Assembly: GCF_000247815.1 (NCBI RefSeq)
Contig: NC_021672.1
Span: forward strand, 70,976,303 to 71,040,302
Source of the DNA: Ficedula albicollis
Taxonomy: Eukaryota > Chordata > Aves > Passeriformes > Muscicapidae
DNA: 64,000 nucleotides
Direction: 5' to 3'
The notes under the pieces were generated by a model. It had not been told where the DNA came from. It ran no database searches and saw nothing but the letters and a program-made list of their open reading frames with translations. Below are positions 26,083-39,059 of the stretch, piece by piece (within the stretch, counting starts at the first letter, position 1; the number at the start of each line of letters is the position of its first letter). The position numbers were made by a program, and so were the translations under genes.

Positions 26083-28505
26083 AAATCTCGTTCTCCTTGT
26101 GCATTCAAAACCCGCCATGGCTGCAGTGATTGAGCTTCCTACCAGTGCCCTCTGAAGGGTCCTCTCCTGTTAGTTTGGCAGCAATATGACACCTCGCGTC
26201 CAAATTAGATCCCTGACTAGACCCTGGAGGAACCCAGAGGAAATTATAAAACTGGGATTTGTCAGCAAGATGTAATGCAAGTTCACATCTTCCATCAGGA
26301 TGTGCACAGCCATCCCTGGTGCAGCAGGGAGGGGTTGATGTTTGTCACCCCTGGTTCCTCATGGACCTGGGGAGGGTTTGGCTGCTCACCCAGCCCACAA
26401 GCCTGGTGTGCCAGGGACAGGCAGCAGCTGCTGGCTTCAGACTGAACCACAGGAACAAGCACTGTGCCAGATGGTGGATGTTGGAGATGTGCTGCACCCG
26501 GTGCCTTTGCAGTCTCCCCCAGTAGCCCAAGCCAGGCACAGTGCCCAAGGTGCCAGGCAAAGGCTGCTCCTCACCCTTGTGCTTGGAGGTTCTCATTTCC
26601 CCCGTTAGTTAACGAAGTGATGACTCCTGACAACAGCAGCAGTACACAATGGTCCGTGCCCATCTGTCAGAAGAGCAGGGCTGCAGACAAATATCACCAG
26701 GGGTGGCCCAGAGGCTTCCTCTGCATGAGTGACAGACAGGAGCGATGACTTCACTGTGAAACCAGTCCTGGATCCGTGCAGCAAAGTGACCCAGCCTAAC
26801 GCTGAGCCAGAGCTTTCCTCTGCGCTTGTTCCCGGCTCAGGCCTTGGAGAGGATGATGCAGCTTTCCCTGGGTTTGTTTTTCTGCTGAGGGGCTTGCTCA
26901 GCACGGCCCTGCTGCTCGTGCTCATCGTTAGCTGTGCAATCTGCAGATGCTATCTGGGCAGGTTGGGGCAGGAGGCAGCCTGGGGGCTGTGCTGCTGTGG
27001 GTGTGCTGCAGCCCGGCGCGGTGCACTGGAGATGTCACGGATCGTTTGGGAGGATGTGTGGATGTGTGAAGAGTCACTGGCAGCCACCACTTCCTGCCCA
27101 GCTTGCAGCCAAACCTGAGCTGCTCTGGGCTGTCCAGGTGTCCTGAAGCACGCCCTCACTGCAGCACCAGCTCCATTAACTGCTAGCACCTTCTCTGCGG
27201 AGAAGAGATGAGGAAATGTAGGAAAATACAGAGCAAATCAGCCAAGGATGTGTCAAAGGCCAGCTCCCCCTGCTCTGTCAGCATCTATCAGCTGCAGTTC
27301 AGGCTCTAAATGGAGCTCTGATGCCTGAGGGTTCAGGTGCTGCGTGCTTGGGAAGGTTCCTGTAACTCACAGACAATGAATGATGTGGTCCCCCCTAAAA
27401 CCCAATTTTATATCCTCATGAAGGTCCACAAGAGGAAGATCTGGTCCCTCTGAACCTCACAAAAGCTTGTTTGCTCTCCACAGGTCTCTGTGTCTGATGT
27501 TATTCATGCTGCTATAAAAGGAGTAATATACAAGCCATATCTTAAAGTCAAAACACAAGGTTACAATCTTCTATGACATTTGGTTCTTCCAAACACAGCC
27601 CCTGAAGCCCTGTGATGGAAAGAGGGTCCTCATCTACATTTACCAACAAAAGAAACCCAAAAAAGAATTCTATCTCTCATTACTGGAGGGAAATAAAGAA
27701 AAACATATCTTCAGTGAACGGTAAAGGCTCAGAAACAAGAATTGAATCCACAAAAAACTCCTGCCAGAGTGAAAAACAAGACCTTAAGCACATGAGCAAA
27801 TATGTTTTGGGGCATGAATCATAGTGTCTTCCCTTTTTGTCAGCTTCTTTGGGTTTGGGGATTTTTTTGCTTTGGGTTTTTTGGGGGGTTTTTCTTTGGT
27901 TTTTTGCAGGTGTGTTTAATTACAGTCCCAGGATGTGATGAAACATTTAGTGATTTGGTGTAAGTTCAGATGCCACAAGTGGTGTTAGCAGGTAGGTGCT
28001 GTGCACATCCTGGAAAATCCGTGTCTCAAGCTGAAAATTCAGAGTCATCACATCAGGATGTCAACCACTGAAAATACAGAACACATACACAATTGCACTT
28101 AAATTACATGGGAGAACTCTGATGCCTTTAATTTTACCTTTGCAAGAGTACACTACAGGACTCTGAGCTAGAACTCGTTGGTTTCTACATCTTTGGTTTT
28201 GTGCATGTGTAAATACATACAAACACACACTTTTTCCATGAACAAACCCTTCAGATGTGCCAAGGGCTGCTTGTGCCATGGGAGTGCATCAGCATCCATG
28301 CACAGCCCTTTGTTTGGTGCCTGGACCATATTCATGACAACATCTGAGTGCCTTAGAAGAAAACCATCAATTGCCATGTGGTTTCTTCTTTCTTTATATC
28401 TTGTGGCTGCACTTTGGTGCTTTGGTTATTATAGTTTCAATCTCTGCCTACTTGGCATGTTTTAATGCTGGTGTTTGTGTATGCCCATATATTACCCATG
28501 CTGTA

Positions 28506-28538
28506 TGTTTGTTTGTCTGTTTGTTTGTTTGTTTGTTT
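28506..28538. repeat. GTTT microsatellite
   Basis: About eight GTTT units with one GTCT interruption. Confidence 0.93.
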
Positions 28539-28996
28539 AGAAGCTACAGTGTTGGGGGATTACATTTGTGTTCCCTTCAGCTCTCATTGAGAAGGTGAGA
28601 CTATTAAGCAAAGGCATTTGTCATCGAAGGCACTTTGGAGCCTACAAAACACGGTGGTTTTCATACAAAGGCTTCATTGTCACCAGGTTGGTTTGCAGGA
28701 GGATGTCAGAGCAGCACAGGAGCTGCAGATCCTCGCTGACACCCTCCAGTTTGTCCCTGGGATTTGTGGAGCCCAGAAATAAAAACAGGAAATGTGCTAT
28801 GGCTTCACTAGCTGTAAATAGTGCCTGTCCCCAGGCTGTGACATCCCTCCCAGGCAGCACACATTAATTAAATCACAGATCTCATCTCCCTGCCTGCTGC
28901 CCTAATCCTCCTCTGCAGCCCCGCGGTCCTCACACCGCGCTGTTCTGCACAGTGATGTTCCCAACTCACCCAGCCTCTGCCCACTGCCTCAGCTGC

Positions 28997-29028
28997 CTGG
29001 TGGCACTGGTGGCACTGGTGGCACTGGT
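28997..29028. repeat. Short minisatellite, 9-bp unit TGGTGGCAC
   Basis: Three and a half copies of a CTGGTGGCA-type unit. Confidence 0.85.
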
Positions 29029-29544
29029 CGCACCCTCCTGGCTTGGTGTCTCAGCACATTTCATTTCCTCCCCTTGCACCTGCCAGGCCACAGAGCAAGT
29101 GCCACCCTCCCCAGAAGCCAGCTGCGTCACCTGCGTGTCCCCAGGGCCATCAGGGCGTCAGGCAGCCGGGAGTGCCCGAGCCAGCAGGGACGCAGAGGCA
29201 CCAAGCGAGCCCGGGGAGTGGCTCTCACCCCAGCTTTGGGGTTTGTGGGGTTCTGCCCTCCATGCCCAGCTGCATGAGGCTGGACCCTCTTTGCCCATCC
29301 TGTGCCTCTCTCCCCTAGCATGACCCCATACATCTCCGTGCTCCGTGGGAAAGCTGGATGTAATGTCTGAATTGTGTTTGTTTCCTCCTTTAGCTGAACT
29401 TGCTGTGGGGTATAAATCCCAGTGATTGTCAGGAGAATAATCCCCTTTCACCTCATCAGTGCTAGATCCAGCCAGAGGTCTGTCTACCTTTTAAAGGAAA
29501 AAAATGTGGAAGAAGGTTTGAGCAAGTGAAGAAAGAAATTACAA

Positions 29545-29590
29545 AGGGAGAGAAGGGAGAGGAGGGAAGGAAGGGAAGGAAGGGAAGGGA
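29545..29590. repeat. GGAA/GGGA purine microsatellite
   Basis: Purine-only stretch made of GGGA and GGAA units, with a mirror-like arrangement. Confidence 0.9.
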
Positions 29591-30977
29591 ATATCCAGAG
29601 TTGTCATAATTCATGCCAATCAATTTTTGGGAAGGATGTACAGCTCTTCACCTCAGGGTTTAAGCCAAGTAGAAGAGATGGAGGGACTTGGTCCTAGAAG
29701 AGGGGAGTTGAGGCAGATTACCTCACTGTCTGTGAGGTAATTTCTGGCTGTGGCTGTGGCCCTGTGCCTCCCCAAACCATGGAGCTGTGCTCTGTATGTG
29801 GCAAGGCACAGGGTTTGGGACCCCGGGCTGGCCCCAGGGCCATCTCCTGTCCCTCTTTTCCAGCAGTGCCATGGCACAGGTGATGCTTATCTGTCCATAG
29901 GAGGGAGGGATGGGGGAGCTCTCCCAGCTCCACGGAACAAAACCCAGCAGGGCCCTATCCATCCCTACGCCATCTGGGATGCAGAGCAGCTCTCCCACAG
30001 CAGCCTGTGCTCGGGCTGTCCCTGCCAGCCGGCTCTGAGGGCTGGTGGGACTCGGTGGGAGGCTGCTGTGCCCTGGTCCCTGGAGCCAGGGATCTGGCAG
30101 GGGCCGCCGAGGGGGGCAGTTACAGTTTAACTCAGCCAGACCACGGAACCCGCTGTTGGGAGTGCCTGTCTAATGATTAAAGGGCTAAACGAGGAGACCT
30201 GAACTCCCTGTGCTCTCCCCAGCCTTGCTACCAGCTTAGGTGGAGACAGGTAAGCCAGGCAGCTGCCAGGTCAGCCTGGTTACTGCTGCATCCTTTAAAC
30301 CCCAGAGTCTTCACAAGGCCTTCTTGTTATTTCGTCTCTTGTTTTTCTGAACCCAGTAAGTGGCTTGGCTCACCCTTTGCACTGTGGAGGAAGAGCTGCA
30401 GCCGTGGGAGAGCCATTCCCTGGCTCCACGCCGTGGACCTCAGCAGCCCCAGACTCTGAACCCCTGGGTGGGTTCCCAGGTCTGTGTGTTGGAGGACCAG
30501 GGGGCAAACTGGACAGAGCAGCCACTGAATGTGGAGAGGTAGCCTGGCTCTGGAAGGGCTGCACACGTCAGCCAGCGTTGCAGGCTGTCTCCATCTGACC
30601 TCTGGAGCAGACCCCCAGCCAGCAGGACCATCCAGACGGGAAGATCAATCCCAGGGACCCTACTAATGATCACTGAGGTGACAAAAGGTGTTTGCACATC
30701 ATACAGTTGCTGCATTCCCTTTGTGTCCTGTGCTGGCAGAAGGGAAGAGAGTACTTGGAGATGTCCACCTCTAAAGGCAGCATCTTCTGCCTATCCCACA
30801 GGATGACCAGTGACCAGCCCCTGTCTGGCTCCTGTCTTTTCTCAGCAGGGTGTCCCTGAGTCCAGGATGGATTTTTCTTGGTGATGTCAAGCCAGATGAA
30901 TCCTGGTTTAATTGACCGTGAGTGAAATCGTGCTTTGATGGTTAATGTTATACTTGGGGCTGGGAAAACTACTGCAA

Positions 30978-31150
30978 AATCATAGCAATTAGAGCTGGAA
31001 ATGATTCAAGTCATCTAATGTATTTCCTCTCTCCCCCCTCGCTGTCTCTCCCTGGTGCAGGGGCTGTGACATCTCCCCTGCATTGTCGGGTCCTGCATCT
31101 GACTCAAGGAGTGGAGCATCCACGTGTCCCTGGGCAGACAATTCCATCAT
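30978..31150 (-). mobile_element. Old CR1/L3-like fragment
   Basis: The segment AATCATAGCAATTAGAGCTGG followed by AAGTCATCTAATG resembles the reverse of an ancient CR1/L3 3' end (AATCATAGAAT, GAGCTGGAAGG, GGTCATCTAGTCC), with many substitutions. Downstream, ATTCCATCATTTTGAAAG fits only loosely. Boundaries are approximate. Confidence 0.45.
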
Positions 31151-33133
31151 TTTGAAAGACGTCAACTTGAGAAAATGTTTCAGAAGTTTAGCCTATATTT
31201 CCTTTTGTGGAGTGCCACAGATTCTCAGGCCGTGAGCTTTACGCCCCAAGGAAACTGGCTGGGATGAGGCGATGCTTTCCTTCGGTGTTTGCAGGGGCAG
31301 GTAGAGAATGTGGGGGTGGGTCAATGAAGGTTTTCACACCTGCAAGGCAGGTCACATCAGGTAGCTTGTCTGGAATGAGCTCTCCTTTGGCAGGAGCTCA
31401 AGATTATATGTTTTTTTTTCTCCCATTTCCGCAAATTCCACCTTGACTCATAACAATCTCACTGCTGGTAATGTGTCCAGTTCCTCACAAATTCACTTCC
31501 TTTCACTAGCTTCTACTACTGGTAGTGATCCCAGCACAGGGATTGCCCCCACCAGTGGTAAAGGACAAAAAATGGTCCATGTCAATGAAAGAAGCACAGT
31601 GAATATTCCTCCTCCTTGAAAGCTGTCCCAGGATAGGCATCATCTCTGCCTCAGCTCTATCCTGGATGCTGAGAGCACACAGGATCAGCTGACCAGGGGG
31701 AAGATGATTGTGCAGGTGCAACAGAGATGTAAGAGATCAGAGCTAGACTGAGCTGCTAGACTGGGCTACACCTGCCTTAAGAGAAGTTGGAGCCACATGG
31801 CTGAGTTTCTACTGATAAGGTGTCCTGCCTCTCAATATATTCTGCAGGGTCCTGCCCTTAACTGAGATGGATCTATATTCCTTAATACATTTTAAATTGC
31901 TCTTCTCCTCTGCAGGGTGAGCTTAGCATTTCCACATCTCAAATAGTTTGAGCACTTCCCCATCCTCCTCCTGGTCACTGGTAGCAGAGACCAGTGAGGG
32001 GAGAGACACAAGATCCACTGCTGTAGTAGAAGAGAAGGAGGAGCATGAGGACAGTTGGAGCCATAGGAATGTTCCAGTGAGCTGAAGAGGAATAAAACAG
32101 CTTGTGCTGTCCCGGGAGCTGCATGGGTTAAGATGCTTTTCGCAACGGAGCAGATGGAACATCTTCCCTGGGTGTGCTGTGCAGTGTCTCCCACCAATAT
32201 GAGTCACATCCCAGACTCTAGTCATGGACTGGAGTCCACATCCTGCCCAGATCCAGCTGTGGAGGCTGCCCATTATTACATCTGCAAGGCTTAATCATAT
32301 GGGGACGTGTAAAGAGCACATGGACAACACCTTTGGCAGCTGAGAGGAGACAGGAGCCCCTCCTTACTGGCAGCTGGTGGCCCCCCTACCAACACCTTGT
32401 AAAGATCACTCTGGCTGAATACAAGTGCCCTTCTCTTATCTGCCCTGCTCTGTAGATGCAGGAATAGCTTCAGTGGACACAAACTATGGAATGACATCCA
32501 TAGGGTATTGTTTTGGTGTAGGATAAATCAATATCGTGGGAGAGACTAGGATAAAAGAAGGCAATCAACTTTTTTCCTTCCAGGAAGAAAACAAAGAAAG
32601 TTCAGCAGAGAGGACACAGTAAGGTAAAGCAATTGGTGGTCTCCTGTCATCACCCACCCACATGAACACCATGACCAACTCATTCTGTGGGGATTTTTGC
32701 CCTCAGCAGTGGCAGCACTGCCAAGGCATCCCCCTTGTGACACACAGACCTCTGAGATGGGCCATGCACCTCGTTCCTGCCGGCTCAGGACACTCCACCT
32801 CTCCCTCCCAGGCTAGCTGGGAAATCACTCCCACCCAGTTTTGGAGATGCACACCCCAAGCTGTCCCTCCTGCCCTTCCTGGCACCCAGCAAGCCCTGAC
32901 ACACACGTATGTATCTCTTAAAGGCCCTTCTCGTCCCACCATAGGAGTGGAGACATCTTGCTCATGGACTATGCTGAGGCCAGCACGGTATTTCAACAAC
33001 CTGGTCTATTTTTGGAATAATCCCCATGGCCCATAGCTGAGGATTTAAGGAACACGTATATCCAGTGCTGCCCATCCACCTCTGCTGGTGGTCCAGCAGC
33101 TCTGCCTTCCCCATCTGCTCCCTCTAACCCTGA

Positions 33134-33296
33134 TGTAAGACACCATCCTGGGGTGTGAAGCAGTGCCAGCCCCAGGAGGATTTCTATGAGGATGGATGAG
33201 GATCTCTGACCTGCTGTAAGACACCATCCTGAGGTGTGAAGCAGTGCCAGCCCCAGGAGGATTCCTATGAGGATGGATGAGGATCTCTGACCTGCT
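33134..33296. repeat. Tandem duplication, 81-bp unit
   Basis: TGTAAGACACCATCCTG starts copies at 33134 and 33215; only a few substitutions separate them. Confidence 0.95.
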
Positions 33297-33637
33297 GTGG
33301 CCAGCTGTCCCTTGTGGAAAAGCACATTACTCTACAGACCAAGCAATTTGTTACCGAGCCTCAGTTCTGTGACACTCCCCTTCACACCTCCAGGTCCCCA
33401 GGAGGGGTCCCTGCTGTTTGCTGGCTCCCCAGAGCAGCACCCTGCCTCTCCTCTGTGCAGCCTTTACATGCAAGTCAGAGGCTGGACAGACAAGCAGGGA
33501 ACAGCAGCCCATATGGCAAACAGGCTTTACCTCAGAGCAAAAAAGCTGGCACCTAAAAGTTCCTGCAGCCAGCTGCAATTTCAAGACATCCTTTGCTCTC
33601 TATTTAGCTGGCATTTGCTGTAGCAACTATTATCTTT

Positions 33638-33832
33638 CTAGTTACACAGCGCTGAGGACAATGGCTCCTTATTTCCTGCCACCAACACTGGGTTACTATT
33701 TACCTCTAGCTGTACCTCCTCTATCTCCTATTCCATTAAAAGAAAGTGTCATTAATGACTGCAGTGATGGGAAACACTGGCACAGTTGGTCATAAATTAA
33801 GACAGCTGGAGCCTTCAATTACTTGTAATGTG
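33638..33832. promoter_or_regulatory. Enhancer-like stretch with homeodomain-type cores (candidate)
   Basis: Unique sequence with several TAAT/ATTA cores in close order: GTCATTAATGACTGCAG, GGTCATAAATTAAG and CAATTACTTGTAATG, the first and last nearly palindromic. Such dense homeodomain-type sites are common in conserved non-coding elements. Conservation cannot be seen from one genome, so this is inference. Confidence 0.25.
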
Positions 33833-34024
33833 TAGCCTGTATTCAAACCCTTACCTGCTCCTCTAAAAATGTATTTCCACTCTGAACCCAAATGGATGCT
33901 CAGAGCTGTTTGGAACAGGATGCTTGTGTCAGGGTGGGTGTCTCAGGCTGCATTTTGTCCCAAGCCAGTACAAATGCAAGGAATTCCAGGGGGCCAAATG
34001 CCTTCCTGATGTAATTCCATTTAG

Positions 34025-34135
34025 ATCCTTGTATGTGTATGTGTAGGAGGAGAAGGTGCTCTTTGCACCGTGTGGATCCTTGTATGTGTGAGTCCGTGTA
34101 TGTGTAGGAGGAGAAGGTGCTCTTTGCACCGTGTG
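34025..34135. repeat. Tandem duplication, 61-bp period
   Basis: GTATGTGTAGGAGGAGAAGG recurs at an offset of 61 (34037 and 34098), continuing through CTCTTTGCACCGTGTG. Confidence 0.93.
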
Positions 34136-34544
34136 TGAGGCTCTGCAGCTCCTGCTGTGTGGGAGCTTTGGATGCCCCCGGTGTGGGGCCCAGAGATGCT
34201 GGACACAACAAGTGTAACTTCTGGCTGCTGCAGAGCTGCCACCGAGTCGGACACCAGGCATGTCAATCCTGTCTCTGTGCACGGAGCTGCCCAGCAGTCC
34301 CGGGGGTTGGCACCGCCTGCACTCACACCGAAAGAAATTCGCGGCGATCCTGCTAATGCCTGTGCAGCTACTGCTGCTTCTGCCAGGAAAAGTGAGAACG
34401 GGATCTGGCTGCGAATCTGTGAAGTTTTATGGGAAGGAAGGAGGGGGACAGCCCCCAGTGTGATTCCTGGTGTTGCAGGCGAGGGATGGATGTGCTTGTT
34501 GAGTGCCAGCCCCATCAAGAGCTTCAAGCACCGTCTCCTGAGCC

Positions 34545-34639
34545 AAACTTTGCTAGTCTGTTTCAACAGCATCCCCGAACTTTGCCAGTCTATTTCAACA
34601 ACATCCCGAACCGCGCTAGTTTATTTCTACAGCATCCCC
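34545..34639. repeat. Minisatellite of about 32 bp, three copies, at the CpG-island edge
   Basis: Three diverged units share the frame AA-(ctttgc)-TAGTCTGTTTCAACAGCATCCCCG. Unit two has CCAGTCTATTTCAACAACATC, unit three GCTAGTTTATTTCTACAGC. Divergence among units means it is older than most duplications in the window. Confidence 0.85.
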
Positions 34640-35006
34640 GCACCGGGCCCTGCCTCGTTCGCACCTTCTTTGCCACCCAGCCGCCCACCCGCCCTGGGAG
34701 ACAGATGTCAAAAATGCCTGCTGAGATGAAGGATGGGTCACCGGGTCAAAAGCCGTCCCTCCGCCGGCGGCGGCCCGGAACCCCGCCGCCCGTACCGGAG
34801 GGGTTTTGGCTCCCGGCACGTTGTCTCCCGGGCCAGGAGCCACACGAGCAGGGTGCTCGGAGCTCTCCGGGGACGCCGATACCGGCGGGGCCGGACAGCC
34901 GGGGAGGGATGCGCCGGGAGCGACGCACGCGTGTCCGAGCGTCCCGCGGGGAGGGAGCCAGCCCGGCGGCACGGGCGGCGCTCCGCGCCCACGGCCAGCA
35001 CGGCCC

Positions 35007-36394
<1,388 letters not shown>

Positions 36395-36482
36395 CGGGGC
36401 GGCCCCTCGGAGGGACCGCGGTGCGCGGGGCCGCCCGCTGCTGTCAGGGATGCTCCTCCGGGCGGCGGGCGCTGTGCTGGCG

Positions 36483-36539
36483 AAACAGATGTTCCTCGGG
36501 CACGGCAGACACGAGTTCACCGAACAGATGTTACTCCGG
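36483..36539. repeat. Direct repeat of 17-18 bp, 40-bp spacing
   Basis: AAACAGATGTTCCTCGG (36483) and GAACAGATGTTACTCCGG (36522) lie at the right edge of the CpG island. Confidence 0.8.
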
Positions 36540-37011
36540 TGAGGTGGAGCGCAGGGATTTTACTGTCAGACGAGGAGGATCCTCTCCCTGGGCATGAGCA
36601 CAGCGGCTTCCCTGGGAGCAGCCACAGAGCCCTTCTCACCCGTGTGCTGTGTGTGCCAGCACGATCCGTGGCTTGTGGTGGGAAAGGGTCCCTGCGCTCT
36701 TGGAAGCACAGATGGGAAGTGAAAGTGTGCCCGGTTTCACGGTACCAGGGCATGAGCATCCCTGTTGTGTCTGTGACAGACACGCTCTTTTTTCACCAAG
36801 TGAAACTTGGTTTTTCTTCTGGGAATTGTGGTGCAATACTTCCCGTAGTGGTATGGGTAAAACAGCTTCCCCAAAGGCATATTTGTGTGCTCTGGTACAC
36901 TTTGCTGCCCCGTGTTTTTGATAGTTTTCCTCTGCCATCAGGTGAGTGTCCCTGTAAGTGAGTGTCCAACTTTCACCTACCTTGTAATGCATTCCTGGCT
37001 GTCCTACAGTG

Positions 37012-37030
37012 CATCATCATCATCATCATC
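37012..37030. repeat. CAT microsatellite
   Basis: Six CAT units. Confidence 0.93.
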
Positions 37031-37122
37031 ACTCTTGCCTTGCTGCCTGCACCCACATACTCACCTGTTCACCTTTGGGGTCAGGTTTTTTTGTGACAGA
37101 GCTGTTTCTTATGCATGTACTA

Positions 37123-37316
37123 GTACTTAAGCTCTGACTTCAGTTTCTTCATAGGCAAAACCTTGGGTGTGTGCATGCATCGTGTCCCTTGTGTGCACCT
37201 GCACATTTCCATCTGCTCGGTACTTAAGCTCTGATTTCAGTTTCTTCATAGCCAAAACCTTGGGTGTGTGCATGCATCATGTTCCTTGTGTGCACCTGCA
37301 CATTTCCATCTGCTCC
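37123..37316. repeat. Tandem duplication, 97-bp unit
   Basis: GTACTTAAGCTCTGA starts copies at 37123 and 37220; three or four substitutions. Confidence 0.94.
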
Positions 37317-38699
37317 ACATCACCTGCACATGAGGACTGTGTGCATCAATGCTTGCTTGTCTGCCTAGGTGTGGAGGGCTCTTTTTTGGTGCCCTTTAGG
37401 ACTTTTGTGCCACTCAGCATTGGGCACACACAAGGTCTCTTTCTCCTTTACACTCATCTTCGTCCATCTGCCTGGAGCATGCACATCTCCAGTGCCTCCC
37501 CCACCTTCCCCACACCGCACCAGTGCTCAGTGTGAGCCTGGCATGGCCCTTCCTTCCCACGTTTGCTGCTGGGCATTGACACCTGAGTTGAAGGGACCAC
37601 TTTTTCTGCTGGTGCCTGTCTTGTGTCACACAGGTGCAGCTCTAAATGGAGAACCAAGCTGGGTGTGTGCTCTTTGTCCCAAAAGAGAAAGAAGTGGGCT
37701 TTCTAAAGGCTGGCAGGAGAGAGACATTCTCCCCCTAAATCAGTGCCCTGTGCATGGACACCTGGGTTTAGCCAAGGTGAAGGTTGGGCTGTGCAAGAAT
37801 TCAGGTGGAGTGTTTTCCCCCCCAAACATCCAGTGTATGGGATGAGCCGCCACGTGTGCAGAAGAACTAGCCCAGTTACTCGGGTTTTTATCCTTCTTTA
37901 AAGAAAATAGCAGAGTCAGAGAAGCATGAGGATGAGCTGCCAGTGAGGGTCGGGAGGCAGAGCTGGGGAAGTGTGTGGCCCCATTCCAGCCTTGGGTTTC
38001 CTCTGCTCACAGGCACCATTGCTCACTCACGTTTCTGTGCCCAGGAGTCTCTGCAACAAATCCCTTCCCTCTGGAAAGGAGTCCCTCCTTTTCAGTATTA
38101 GCACACCTCTCAGGAGCTGTGAGCAGCCCCTGTGTCCTTTCCCTTGCCTCTGTGCATGGACATCGAAAATGTCCTTCCACATGTGACTGATCTCTGTTTA
38201 GGAAAGCTGAAACTGAAGTTGTGGCTGCAGGTTCCCAGGCCTGAGAGGTCTTCTTTCTCAGCCCTTTCCCTCCCAGTCTGCCAGAATTCATTACATCAGT
38301 TGAAAAAAAAATAGAAATTTGGAAAGAGCTGGGTCTAGAAAGTTGGGAGTCCTATGTTTTAAAGAAAAATTAACATTCTTGTATAGCGAAGTCTCCAGGA
38401 GCTTTTTCTTTTAGAAAGAGATCAAATACTGTGTAATTTAAAGTTACCTTTGAGCTATTTGTCCCTTTCTCTAGCCCAGTGGGCCCCTCTGTTTCTGGAC
38501 TGCTTCACATCTTGAGTCTTTTGTCCTGAAGTTGTTGGGTTTGGGTTTCAAGGCACACAGGGAAACCAGCTCTTTTCTGAAAACTGCATGATTGCTCATT
38601 TAAATGAATATAAATTGTTTCTATTCATAAGACTTTTTTTTTTCCTAGCAGCTGATCAAAGTTCGAGTGAAAACCATTTCATCATTTCCAGATAAATTG

Positions 38700-38720
38700 G
38701 ACACACGCACACACACACGC
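38700..38720. repeat. CA dinucleotide repeat
   Basis: Imperfect CA repeat interrupted by two CG. Confidence 0.9.
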
Positions 38721-39012
38721 TGGGCACTTCAGAGAGACTTTTAAACACAGTGCTTGTAAAATCAGGATGTGGACAGCCAAGGCATGTTATGTAAGACAGG
38801 GCAGTCTGTGGTTTGATTCCACTTTTGCATAGAAAGGGAGCTTTGCTTCCTGGGAGAAGGCACACAGACTTTATTTAAACTGAAGGCAGCACAGAAAGGG
38901 CTCAGGAGAATTTCTCCTGGACTAAGAAAAAGTCCTTTTCTAATGGGAGATTCAAGGAATGAGGATTTGGGTAGCATTTCAGAAAGAACATTAAGATGCA
39001 GCATGGTGTGAT

Positions 39013-39059
39013 ACCTTGCTCTGAAAGTAGCTGGTGCTCACCTTGCTCTGAAAGTAGCT
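39013..39059. repeat. Tandem duplication, 27-bp period
   Basis: ACCTTGCTCTGAAAGTAGCT occurs at 39013 and 39040, separated by GGTGCTC. Confidence 0.94.

Larger units (their letters stand above)
25972..34540. other. Intergenic DNA without supported genes
   Basis: No confident exon was found. One open frame (26729-27118) contains a membrane-segment-like stretch and is treated as a finding only. The region holds an AATAAA at 26077-26082, microsatellites at 28506-28538, 28997-29028 and 29545-29590, an old CR1/L3-like fragment near 30978-31150, tandem duplications at 33134-33296 and 34025-34135, and an enhancer-like stretch at 33638-33832. Confidence 0.55.
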
